Positions 7,286 to 14,319 of a stretch of DNA of 19,330 nt are shown in pieces (positions within the stretch are counted from its first letter, which is position 1; each line of letters opens with the position of its first letter). The notes under the pieces are model-generated. The model worked only from the letters and a program-made list of their open reading frames with translations, was not told the DNA's origin and did not search any database. The DNA comes from JBBRQP01 sp038226175 (lineage in GTDB: Bacteria > Cyanobacteriota > Cyanobacteriia > Gloeobacterales > Anthocerotibacteraceae), in NCBI GenBank assembly GCA_038226175.1, contig JBBRQP010000058.1:1-19330 (forward strand). Reading direction: 5' to 3'. Both the position numbers and the translations under genes were made by a program.

Positions 7286-8470
7286 ATGCCCTGGATTTGG
7301 CTTTTGGGTGTGATGTTGGTCTGGGGTTCGGCAGCCGCTAATGCTACTGTGCTCAGGGTCGCGCCTGGAAAATTAACAATTTCTCAGGCGCTTGATACGG
7401 CAGAGTCGGGAACTGTGATTATGATTGCTCCAGGCATTTATAGCGAGCGTACAGGAGAAAATTTTCCGTTACTGATCCCCATTGGCGTAACCCTTCAGGG
7501 TGAGGTGACTCAGAACGGAGAACGCGTCATTATTCAAGGGAGTGGTAAATTTTTTTCCTCTACCGGAAAAAGTGAGGATGTGACCATAGTGCTTGGCAAA
7601 AATACCAAAATCAGTGGTCTGACTATCACGAATTCTCAGGGTTATGGTGTCTGGATTGAAGGAACCAATCCTTTAGTAGTAGGTAATACCTTTACAGGAT
7701 CAGCCGTAGCAGGCATGGTAATAAGCGGTAATAGCCAAGCCCAGATCTTAAATAATTACTTTTATAAAAATCAAGCTACAGGTTTGATCCTCTTGGATTT
7801 AGCCTATCCCTTGGTTAAAGGAAACACCTTTCAAGATCTGAATTTAGGGCTGAATATTGATAGCCATTCCGTTCCAACAATCCAAAATAATATCATTCGC
7901 TATTGCCTCAATGGGGTGGTTATTACTGGACAAGCCCAACCGGTTTTTCGGGATAACCAATTTATTGAGACTAAAAGTTACGCCATTATCCTACGCGAAC
8001 AAGCAAGGCCGGACTTTGGTACGGTTAATAATTTGGGGGGTAATTCGTTTAGCGGGAGTAAGACACCTTATTTTAATAATCTAAGTTCCAATCAAATCGT
8101 TGCTTTTGGTAATCAGACTAATCGTAACACTACATCTTCTCATACAGCCATAGTTGGGACTAAAGCCACTAAAATAGCACCCAAGTCCTCAGCTTCTGAC
8201 CCAGTAAGCTCTTTCTCTAGTGTTAGTTTGCCTAATACTGAATTAAAGTTATTAATTTATGCCGTTTATGTCAAACATGCTCAAGTATCTCAGCTGATCA
8301 GTTTATTTCCTAATGCTATGGTCAGCACCTATCAAGGAGAACAAGTTATTCGAGTTGGCTCTTTTCGCTATCAAGAAAATGCTCAAAACTTAAAGCTCAA
8401 ACTCCAACAAAGTGGTTTTGATATAATTATTGTGCAGCTACCAAAACCACTTCCTAAATCCTCATCATGA
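7286..8470 (+). CDS. Secreted DUF1565 beta-helix protein with SPOR-like C-terminus (copy 2)
   Basis: 394 residues from the ATG at 7286, which puts a normal signal peptide (MPWIWLLGVMLVWGSAAANA) at the start; a TTG at 7250 would add 12 residues in front of it. The DUF1565 start (VLRVAPGKLTISQALDTAES) and beta-helix coils to about residue 275 parallel copy 1 almost block for block (for example NNYFYKN and NNIIRYCLNGVVITGQAQPVFR). A Ser/Thr-rich linker (about 280-315) leads to about 318-385 (LKLLIYAVYVKHAQVSQLIS to SGFDIIIVQLP). That part resembles the SPOR fold, which binds denuded peptidoglycan glycans, though the match is weak. Copy 1 has a lysine tail instead. The stop overlaps the start of the ABC ATPase gene by ATGA. 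Confidence 0.83.
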   Translation: MPWIWLLGVMLVWGSAAANATVLRVAPGKLTISQALDTAESGTVIMIAPGIYSERTGENFPLLIPIGVTLQGEVTQNGERVIIQGSGKFFSSTGKSEDVTIVLGKNTKISGLTITNSQGYGVWIEGTNPLVVGNTFTGSAVAGMVISGNSQAQILNNYFYKNQATGLILLDLAYPLVKGNTFQDLNLGLNIDSHSVPTIQNNIIRYCLNGVVITGQAQPVFRDNQFIETKSYAIILREQARPDFGTVNNLGGNSFSGSKTPYFNNLSSNQIVAFGNQTNRNTTSSHTAIVGTKATKIAPKSSASDPVSSFSSVSLPNTELKLLIYAVYVKHAQVSQLISLFPNAMVSTYQGEQVIRVGSFRYQENAQNLKLKLQQSGFDIIIVQLPKPLPKSSS

Positions 8471-9240
8471 GTACTGAAATAGAATTATGCCATCTCACCA
8501 AAATTTTCCCGCTCCAAGAAGGAAATTTGACGGTCTTAGATGATATTAATCTTACGGTTCAAAATCAAGAATTTATTAGTTTGGTCGGGGCTTCGGGGAG
8601 TGGAAAAAGTACACTATTGAGCCTGATTGCTGGCCTTGAGGCTCCGACCCAAGGTGAGATTTTGCAACAAGGTAGACCCGTGACGCAGCCGAGCGCCGAA
8701 CGGGGCTTAGTTTTTCAGAGCTACACCTTGTTTCCGTGGCTGACCGTGCGGCAAAATATGGGCTTTGGTCTAGAGCTACGGGGCATGACTGGGCGCGAGT
8801 TGAAACAGCGCGTCGATGCTTATTTAGAGATCATCGGGCTAACGACATTTGCACAACAATATCCCCAACAACTATCTGGCGGTATGCAACAACGGGTTGC
8901 CCTAGCCCGAGCGCTCATCAATGAACCTCGTGTCCTACTTCTTGATGAACCCTTTGCGGCTCTTGATACCCAAACTCGGAGCTTGATGCAGGACTTTTTG
9001 TATGGTCTATGGCAACGTAATCCATTAACCGTTATTCTCGTCACCCATGATGTTAGCGAAGCACTCTATTTGTCGCAGAAGGTCTATCTGTTAACCTCGC
9101 GTCCTGGTAAGTTAACTCAAGAATTTAACGTAGACTTTGCCGAACGTACGCCTGAAATACGTCTTAATCCTCTTTTCCAACAGCTCCAAGCCCAAATTTT
9201 ACAGAGCTTGCGTATCGAGGCTCTCAAAACTTTTAATTGA
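8467..9240 (+). CDS. ABC transporter ATP-binding protein, nitrate/sulfonate/taurine (NrtD/SsuB) type
   Basis: A 257-residue ATPase with every standard motif: Walker A GASGSGKS (41-48), Q-loop VFQSYTLFPW (82-91), signature LSGGMQQR (136-143), Walker B VLLLDEPFAALD (156-167) and switch His194 in VTHD. The Q-loop style and TSRPGKL near the C-terminus place it with the SsuB/TauB/NrtD group that powers oxyanion and organosulfonate importers. It overlaps the second beta-helix gene by 4 bp and has no ribosome-binding site of its own, so its translation depends on that gene. No permease or binding protein lies on either side; the next gene is on the other strand. It therefore pairs with a permease encoded elsewhere or serves an unusual envelope system. 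The substrate is unknown. Confidence 0.9.
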   Translation: MSTEIELCHLTKIFPLQEGNLTVLDDINLTVQNQEFISLVGASGSGKSTLLSLIAGLEAPTQGEILQQGRPVTQPSAERGLVFQSYTLFPWLTVRQNMGFGLELRGMTGRELKQRVDAYLEIIGLTTFAQQYPQQLSGGMQQRVALARALINEPRVLLLDEPFAALDTQTRSLMQDFLYGLWQRNPLTVILVTHDVSEALYLSQKVYLLTSRPGKLTQEFNVDFAERTPEIRLNPLFQQLQAQILQSLRIEALKTFN

Positions 9241-9250
9241 CCGACAGTGC

Positions 9251-9712
9251 TTACAATAGATCAAAAAATGATAAATCCAGATCGTAGCCTAGGGTTTGTG
9301 CCATGTGGCGTAAATCCGCATTATTGGCGATGTGGCATGCTTGAAGCCAGTGATGAACAGAGAAAATCTTGTGCATTACAAAAATTTCGAGAGCCTCAGG
9401 ATTAAAAATTAGCCCTTCATTATGATCAAACCGATGCGGTACCAGCATCGCAGCATAGCGCGTAAGTTCGCCATCACGCCAATTTAGAAAATAAGGTAGC
9501 CAAGGATAAGCTGAATCTAGGCGAATAAACCAAAGCCGAATCTCTTCGATTTCAGAAAGCTCTCTAGGATCATCGTCTGCTCGGGGATAATCAAACTCAA
9601 ATCTCAGCTGACGGGCATACTTTAAAGGATCGCCTACCAAGACTTCAATCACGGGCTGAATCAGCGTGAGGTCAAGGCGATGGACACTGTCTTGAGTAAG
9701 GGTGAAATTCAC
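9251..9712 (-). CDS. CRR6-family NdhI/NDH-1 maturation factor
   Basis: A 153-residue soluble protein that I recognise as the chlororespiratory reduction 6 (CRR6) family, found in cyanobacteria and chloroplasts. Useful marks are LRFEFDYPRADDDPRELSEI, EIRLWFIRLDSAYPWLPYFL and the conserved DLSFFDLL end. CRR6 assists maturation of the NdhI subunit during assembly of the photosynthetic NDH-1 complex, which drives cyclic electron flow and respiration. It starts with GTG (9712) only 9 bp after the bL28 stop codon, so it is the second gene of a two-gene minus-strand operon. Its 3' end faces the ABC ATPase with about 10 bp between stops. No terminator is obvious there. Confidence 0.82.
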   Translation of the reverse strand: MNFTLTQDSVHRLDLTLIQPVIEVLVGDPLKYARQLRFEFDYPRADDDPRELSEIEEIRLWFIRLDSAYPWLPYFLNWRDGELTRYAAMLVPHRFDHNEGLIFNPEALEIFVMHKIFSVHHWLQACHIANNADLRHMAQTLGYDLDLSFFDLL

Positions 9713-9721
9713 CAGCGTTGA

Positions 9722-9982
9722 CTAGATGGCAGAGGCATCTTTGTATACATAGTCTGCCAGATTGATACCATATTCACGCGCCACCCGATTGAGACCGTTT
9801 TTTTGAATGGTACGCAGGGTTTGAGCGGCAATTTTGATGCGGACAAAGCATTTCTGCTCGTCGTCCCAGAGTTTTTTGTATTGCAAATTGGGTTGTTGCA
9901 GTTTTTTCGTATGGCGATTGGAGTGAGAAACCGCGTAGCCGTTATTAGCTTTTTTTCCGGTAATCGTGCAGCGACGTGACAT
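9722..9982 (-). CDS. rpmB: 50S ribosomal protein bL28
   Basis: An 86-residue basic protein with the bL28 start MSRRCTITGKKANNGYAVSH followed by SNRHTKKLQQPNLQYKKLW. The middle, FVRIKIAAQTLRTIQKNGL, is the usual rRNA-binding core. It is slightly longer than the E. coli protein (78 residues), with a short C-terminal extension YGINLADYVYKDASAI. Cys5 is the only remnant of a zinc-ribbon type N-terminus, so this looks like a C-minus form. It lies upstream of the CRR6 gene on the same strand, with a 9-bp gap. The plastocyanin terminator separates it from the gene upstream, so it needs its own promoter within about 9983-10033. I could not assign boxes there. Confidence 0.95.
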   Translation of the reverse strand: MSRRCTITGKKANNGYAVSHSNRHTKKLQQPNLQYKKLWDDEQKCFVRIKIAAQTLRTIQKNGLNRVAREYGINLADYVYKDASAI

Positions 9983-10033
9983 GGCTAGTTCGCGAAAAAG
10001 ATACTTGTCTAGGATATCACAGCTTTAACTATC

Positions 10034-10062
10034 AAAAAGCCCCGGTTTGCCCAGGGCTTTTT
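10034..10062 (-). terminator. Rho-independent terminator of petE
   Basis: A stem AAAAAGCCC (10034-10042) pairs with GGGCTTTTT (10054-10062) around an 11-nt loop. Read on the minus strand, it follows the plastocyanin stop codon by about 20 bp and ends in a run of T. The A/T arms make it potentially bidirectional, but only petE reads into it. Confidence 0.88.
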
Positions 10063-10081
10063 GTAATTTCAGCAAAATGCG

Positions 10082-10444
10082 TTATTTAACGGTGATTTTG
10101 GCTACCATGCCTGCACCCTTGTGGGGGACGCAGTTATAAGCATAGTCACCGGGAGTCGCAAAAGTAGAAACAAAGGAAGGATCAGTCTTCGCTACCAATT
10201 TGGTATGGGAGATAGCTTTTACGTCCACACCAGCGGGTGCTTTGCTAAACACAACATTATGCGGGCCGGCTTTACCAACAGTCCAGTTAACGGTGTCGCC
10301 TTTGGCCAAAGTTAAGGTGTTGGGAACAAAGATCAGACGACCGTTATTCGCACCCATTTGGACGGTGTAATTTTTGGCTTGGGCCATAGGTGCTACGAGT
10401 AACACCCCGATTGCAACGGTAGTCAGTACTTTCAGAAACTGCAT
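10082..10444 (-). CDS. petE: Plastocyanin
   Basis: A 120-residue precursor. Residues 1-23 (MQFLKVLTTVAIGVLLVAPM then AQA) are a signal peptide for the thylakoid lumen, leaving a 97-residue blue copper protein. All four copper ligands are present: His62 in GPHNVVF, Cys105, His108 and Met113 in YNCVPHKGAGM. It carries electrons from cytochrome b6f to photosystem I, in place of cytochrome c6 when copper is available. The GD-x-V-x-W and GDYAYNCVPHKGAGMVAKI blocks fit plastocyanin rather than amicyanin or azurin. It is monocistronic, with its own terminator, and has a long upstream region that can fold. A GAGAG site lies before the ATG. Confidence 0.94.
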   Translation of the reverse strand: MQFLKVLTTVAIGVLLVAPMAQAKNYTVQMGANNGRLIFVPNTLTLAKGDTVNWTVGKAGPHNVVFSKAPAGVDVKAISHTKLVAKTDPSFVSTFATPGDYAYNCVPHKGAGMVAKITVK

Positions 10445-10465
10445 GGATTTTTTCTCTCGCTAGTT

Positions 10466-10518
10466 AGGGTCTCAAAGCCAGGAGGCTTAACACTCAGTAG
10501 GGGAATCGGCTTGACCCT
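10466..10518 (-). promoter_or_regulatory. petE: Stem-loop with competing pairings in the petE leader
   Basis: In minus-strand RNA, AGGGTC (10518-10513) pairs with GACCCT (10471-10466). Adjoining AAGCC (10512-10508) pairs with GGCTT (10479-10475), with a 3-nt bulge, which gives an 11-bp stem. The same GGCTT can instead pair with a nearer AAGCC (10488-10484) in a tight hairpin with a 4-nt TCCT loop. The two folds exclude each other. The element sits just upstream of the petE ribosome-binding site. The pairings are visible in sequence; a regulatory role is inferred. Confidence 0.4.
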
Positions 10519-10548
10519 GGTCTTCATTCATAGATTGACCCGTGCAAC

Positions 10549-10641
10549 AGCCCAAAAGTTTCCCGTAACCTGTTTTGTGTGAACCATCCTGTCAGTGGCT
10601 CTGCCGGAAGGTCGGGTAAGCATTTTGAACCTAGATGGGCT
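10549..10641. ncRNA. Candidate structured RNA or distal petE/serA leader element
   Basis: Within a stretch of about 405 bases without a gene (10445-10849), nested complementary arms close a domain of about 93 nt. AGCCCA (10549-10554) pairs with TGGGCT (10636-10641). Inside, CCCG (10562-10565) and ACC (10568-10570) pair with GGT (10610-10612) and CGGG (10613-10616). A small GGC/GCC hairpin lies in the centre. I do not recognise a known RNA family. The pairing is strand-symmetric, so it could be an sRNA on either strand or part of either divergent leader. The remainder, 10642-10849, shows no further clear feature. Confidence 0.25.
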
Positions 10642-10849
10642 AAAAACTTACCAATAACTTTTCAGCTAGAGTCGCTTTACCAATTTTATTACTGATGGGG
10701 TCTTAATGCTCACTTATCAAAATTGAATCAAGTGCAAAATTAAGCAAAAAAGCGATTTTTGAGCTTTTGTAGCATCTCGCACATAACAAGGCAAGGGATG
10801 AGGGCAGTTTAGGGTAAAATACAAAGCGGCAGACTGCTTGGGATAAACC

Positions 10850-12430
10850 ATGGTCAAAGTATTGGTAAGTGACCCGATTGATGGGGCAGGCATTGAAATT
10901 CTCAAGCAAGTGGCTCAGGTAGATGTCGCAACCGCACTATCACCCGAGGATCTGCTCGCTAAAATTGGTCAATATGATGCGCTGATGGTGCGTTCAGAAA
11001 CTAAAGTCACCGCGCAAGTGATCGAAGCTGGTGGCAAACTCAAAATTATTGGTCGCGCTGGTGTCGGGGTTGATAATATCGATGTGACTGCTGCTACCCG
11101 GCGCGGCATTATGGTGGTCAACTCTCCGGGTGGTAATACGATCGCAGCCGCTGAGCATACGTTGGCTTTGATGTTGAGCTTAGCGCGCCATATTCCCCAA
11201 GCGGACTATTCCATGCGTCAAAGCGAGTGGAAACGGGCAAAATTTTTGGGAGTTGAGCTTTACCAAAAGACTCTGGGTATTCTCGGCTTAGGTAAAATTG
11301 GCTCTCATGTGGCCAAAGTGGCGCGGGCAATGGGCATGGAAGTGTTGGCCTATGACCCCTATATTTCGCCAGAACGCGCGAGCCAATGGGGTGCACAGCT
11401 GATGGAACTCGAATCCTTGCTGCAACGCGCTGATTTTATTACCTTACATCTACCCAAGACCCCCGAGACGACTCATTTACTCAATCAGCGCACCCTGGCT
11501 CTGATGAAACCCACGGCTCGCATTATCAACTGCTCACGTGGCGGTATTATCGACGAAGCCGCACTCTACGATGCCCTAGTTCAAAAAACTATCGGTGGGG
11601 CAGCTCTTGATGTTTTTGCGCAAGAGCCACTGCGCGAAAGCCCGTTACGTAATTTAGACTTAGAAATTATTTTGACGCCGCACTTAGGTGCTTCGACCGA
11701 AGAAGCTCAAGCCAACGTTGCCATCGATGTCGCCGAACAAATTCGGGATGTTTTACTCGGATTACCCGCCAAATCAGCGGTGAATATTCCTGGTCTTAGC
11801 CCGGATGTTTTACAGCAATTGAAACCTTATCTCGAACTTGCGGAAATGCTAGGCTGTTTGGTCGGACAACTCGCAGGCGGACGTGTGGACACGCTGGAGT
11901 TGCGCTTGCAGGGCGTACTCGTCCAAAAAGACATCAAACCTCTCCTTATTGCAGCCCTCAAAGGCTTACTCTCACCGGCACTACAAGAAAGGGTCAACTA
12001 CGTCAATGCGCTGATCGAAGCCAAAGAACGCGGTATTCAGGTCATTGAGACTCGCGATAGCTCGGATCAGGACTACACGGGTTCTTTACACCTCGAAGCG
12101 CGCACCGATGGCATAACCCATTCTATTACCGGAGCGATCTTAGGTGAAGGTGAAGCACGTATTACCGAAGTTGATGGTCTGCCGATCAATGTTGCTCCAA
12201 CGCGCGCCATGCTCTTGACGCGTCACCGCGATATGCCCGGGATCATCGGACAAGTCGGCACCTTACTGGGTACCCATAATGTCAACATCGCGGGGATGCA
12301 GGTCGGACGCCAAGTTGTACGCGGTGAAGCCGTGATGATGGTTTCTTTGGATGATCCGCTTAGTGATAGTCTGCTGCGCGAGATCAAGAGCTTTCCCGGA
12401 ATTCGGGATGCCTATGTGTTAACGCTCTGA
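10850..12430 (+). CDS. serA: D-3-phosphoglycerate dehydrogenase
   Basis: 526 residues, the length of long-form (type I) SerA. It oxidises 3-phosphoglycerate with NAD+ to 3-phosphohydroxypyruvate, the first step of serine synthesis. The Rossmann motif GLGKIG is at 146-151. The catalytic set of the D-2-hydroxyacid dehydrogenases is complete: Arg230 in NCSRGG, Glu259 in FAQEP, and His278 in LTPHLGAST. The central region to about 450 corresponds to the ASB (allosteric substrate-binding) domain. A C-terminal ACT domain (about 452-526, RHRDMPGIIGQVGTLLGTHN) is the usual serine-sensing module, so feedback inhibition is likely. A GGGA site lies shortly before the ATG. The stop codon overlaps the next start as TGATG. 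Confidence 0.96.
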   Translation: MVKVLVSDPIDGAGIEILKQVAQVDVATALSPEDLLAKIGQYDALMVRSETKVTAQVIEAGGKLKIIGRAGVGVDNIDVTAATRRGIMVVNSPGGNTIAAAEHTLALMLSLARHIPQADYSMRQSEWKRAKFLGVELYQKTLGILGLGKIGSHVAKVARAMGMEVLAYDPYISPERASQWGAQLMELESLLQRADFITLHLPKTPETTHLLNQRTLALMKPTARIINCSRGGIIDEAALYDALVQKTIGGAALDVFAQEPLRESPLRNLDLEIILTPHLGASTEEAQANVAIDVAEQIRDVLLGLPAKSAVNIPGLSPDVLQQLKPYLELAEMLGCLVGQLAGGRVDTLELRLQGVLVQKDIKPLLIAALKGLLSPALQERVNYVNALIEAKERGIQVIETRDSSDQDYTGSLHLEARTDGITHSITGAILGEGEARITEVDGLPINVAPTRAMLLTRHRDMPGIIGQVGTLLGTHNVNIAGMQVGRQVVRGEAVMMVSLDDPLSDSLLREIKSFPGIRDAYVLTL

Positions 12431-12984
12431 TGCTGCCTTATCGCCTGATTGCGACACAACAACAATTAGGCGATCTAATTCCTGTATGGCATCAGACTGC
12501 GGTGCTCGCGATGGATACAGAAGTAGCCCATGCCCATCAGATGGCCTCGCGCAAGCAAACCCTCTCGCTTGTGCAGCTGTGGGATGGTCATAGTGATCAT
12601 ATTTGGCTCATTGATGCTTTGGCTGTTAAACTCGAACCTTTTGTCAGCCAGATTATGACATCAGCCACCGTGACCAAGATTTTTCATGATGCCCCAGTCG
12701 ATCTGCGCTTCTTGAAATGTCCCCGGCGGGCGCGTTCGGTGATTTGTACACTTGTTATGGCTCAAGAGCGACAACAGCCCAAATGTTCGCTCAAGGCGCT
12801 CGCTGCTGATTTGTTGGGCTATGAGATGGATAAACGCTATCAGCGCAGCAACTGGGCTTTGCGCCCCCTCAGCCCTGAACAATTGCACTACGCGGCGATG
12901 GATGCCTGGGTCACCTACCAAGTTTGGCAACAGTTATCTTTGATTGCGGTAAGTGAAAAGTCAGGTAGTGACTCACAACGCTGA
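12430..12984 (+). CDS. RNase D-like 3'-5' exonuclease (DEDDy), short form
   Basis: A 184-residue single-domain DnaQ-like exonuclease. The metal-binding residues are visible: Asp29 and Glu31 in MDTEV (Exo I), Asp91 in HDAPVDLRFL (Exo II), and Tyr154 and Asp158 in YAAMDAW (Exo III, y type). The helix SLKALAADLLGYEMDK is typical of RNase D. It lacks the HRDC domains that make E. coli RNase D about 375 residues long, so it is a catalytic-domain-only version, as often seen outside proteobacteria. The likely role is 3' trimming of stable RNA. The ATG overlaps the serA stop (TGATG), so it is translationally coupled to serA, though no functional link between the two is obvious. Confidence 0.87.
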   Translation: MLPYRLIATQQQLGDLIPVWHQTAVLAMDTEVAHAHQMASRKQTLSLVQLWDGHSDHIWLIDALAVKLEPFVSQIMTSATVTKIFHDAPVDLRFLKCPRRARSVICTLVMAQERQQPKCSLKALAADLLGYEMDKRYQRSNWALRPLSPEQLHYAAMDAWVTYQVWQQLSLIAVSEKSGSDSQR

Positions 12985-13011
12985 TCAGGAAGCTTAGAGC
13001 CGTAGATTATT

Positions 13012-13037
13012 TAATGACCTAGGTGGCTAGGTCATTA
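13012..13037. terminator. Perfect 11-bp hairpin between convergent genes
   Basis: TAATGACCTAG (13012-13022) and CTAGGTCATTA (13027-13037) pair perfectly around a GTGG loop. It sits 27 bp after the RNase D stop codon, ahead of the convergent aldo/keto reductase. There is no long T tract on either side, so it may be a weak bidirectional terminator or a 3'-end stabiliser. Confidence 0.55.
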
Positions 13038-13094
13038 CGCAAACCTTCAGGCATTGTTGTAGCTAACCGAGATAAGCACTACCTTAAAGATGGA

Positions 13095-14075
13095 TCAAGC
13101 ATTTACCGAGCGCATCATCGGCTCTGGATACCTTAGTCCCGCTGCAAACCCTTTGGGGGCTACCGCTTCAATTTGGGTTAATTCATCAGGGCTGAGTTGG
13201 ATCGCTAATGCACCCAGATTTTCCTCAAGATAGGCGATGTGCTTGGTACCAGGGATCGGGACGATGTCATTACCTTGTGCCAATACCCAAGCTAGGGCGA
13301 GTTGGGCTGGGGTACACCCTTTATTGGCCGCGAGTTCCTCAATACGGGCAACAGTGGCGAGATTACGCGCAAAGTTATCACCTTGAAAACGAGGAGATAA
13401 ACGACGGTAATCATCGGCAGTGAGGTCTTCAAACTGCTGAATCTGTCCTGTCAAAAAGCCTCGCCCTAAGGGACTATAAGCCACAAAACCAACGCCCAAC
13501 TCACGGCAAGTTGCTAGAATTTCGTCCTCCGGGTCACGGCTCCATAGAGAATATTCTGATTGCAAAGCCGTAATCGGATGCACTGCATAAGCACGACGCA
13601 GGGTGCTAGGTGCCGCTTCAGAAAGACCCAAATAGCGCACTTTCCCAGCTTGCACTAATTGCGCCATCGCCGCAATCGTTTCTTCGATAGGAACTGTAGG
13701 ATCAACCCGGTGCTGATAATACAGATCAATGACCTCCACACCCAAGCGTCGTAAACTTGCATCACAGGCTTCACGAACGTAGTCGGGCTTACCACTGATG
13801 GTGCGCTGCGTTGCGCTACGGACAATGCCGAATTTTGTAGCTAGGATGACTTTTTCTCGGTGAGGACGAAGCGCACGACCCACCAATTCCTCGTTATGAC
13901 CCATCCCGTACATGTCTGCCGTATCCAAAAAAGTAAGACCTGAGGCGATGGCTCGGTCTAACACGCGCTGTGAAGTCTGATCATCGCGCTCACCATAAAA
14001 TTCAGACATCCCCATACAACCGAGTCCCAAAGCTGAGACTCTCAATCCGCTATGGCCTAGCTGTCGTGTTTCCAT
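13095..14075 (-). CDS. Aldo/keto reductase
   Basis: A 326-residue NADPH-dependent oxidoreductase with a (beta/alpha)8 barrel. The catalytic tetrad is complete: Asp51 and Tyr56 in DTADMYG, Lys81 in ILATKFG, and His122 in YYQHRVD. QSEYSLWSRDPE, YSPLGRGFLTG and the cofactor-site motif IVPIPGTK near residue 283 place it in the group of bacterial AKRs related to IolS and yeast-type dehydrogenases. These reduce aldehydes and quinones under stress; the substrate is not evident here. The frame extends to a TTG at 14117, but METRQLGHSGLRVSALGLG is the standard family start, so the ATG at 14075 is chosen. It is divergent from the SrpA-like gene, with a shared 244-bp intergenic region. Confidence 0.92.
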   Translation of the reverse strand: METRQLGHSGLRVSALGLGCMGMSEFYGERDDQTSQRVLDRAIASGLTFLDTADMYGMGHNEELVGRALRPHREKVILATKFGIVRSATQRTISGKPDYVREACDASLRRLGVEVIDLYYQHRVDPTVPIEETIAAMAQLVQAGKVRYLGLSEAAPSTLRRAYAVHPITALQSEYSLWSRDPEDEILATCRELGVGFVAYSPLGRGFLTGQIQQFEDLTADDYRRLSPRFQGDNFARNLATVARIEELAANKGCTPAQLALAWVLAQGNDIVPIPGTKHIAYLEENLGALAIQLSPDELTQIEAVAPKGFAAGLRYPEPMMRSVNA

Positions 14076-14218
14076 GATTGCTCTTAATAGTTGATCCTTT
14101 CTAACACAATGTGGCAATGATATATATTACCCACACTTTGCACACAACATCTTTGTCAAATCTGCTCAAAGCCACGTTTATGCTTACCTTGAAGAGCTGT
14201 GGTTAGTAATAATTACTC

Positions 14219-14247
14219 TTGACAACATAAATTGACTCGGCTATGTT
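14219..14247 (+). promoter_or_regulatory. Sigma-70 type promoter of the SrpA-like gene
   Basis: TTGACA (14219-14224, consensus -35) is followed by a 17-bp spacer and TATGTT (14242-14247, four of six matches to the -10). It points toward the gene starting at 14320, giving a leader of about 65 nt that ends in AGAGGAAACAAAA before the ATG. Confidence 0.7.
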
Positions 14248-14319
14248 TAAAGCCCCCGTCAAATACTAGCAAAACTTCATAGACACCGTTACATAACCTT
14301 TGACAAAGAGGAAACAAAA

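Noticed and set aside
10560..10620. GAGCCACTG on the minus strand, resembling part of a cobalamin riboswitch
   Set aside because: The other conserved blocks (the B12 box and the GGGAA/GGTGC segments) are missing or in the wrong order, and petE is not a cobalamin-linked gene.
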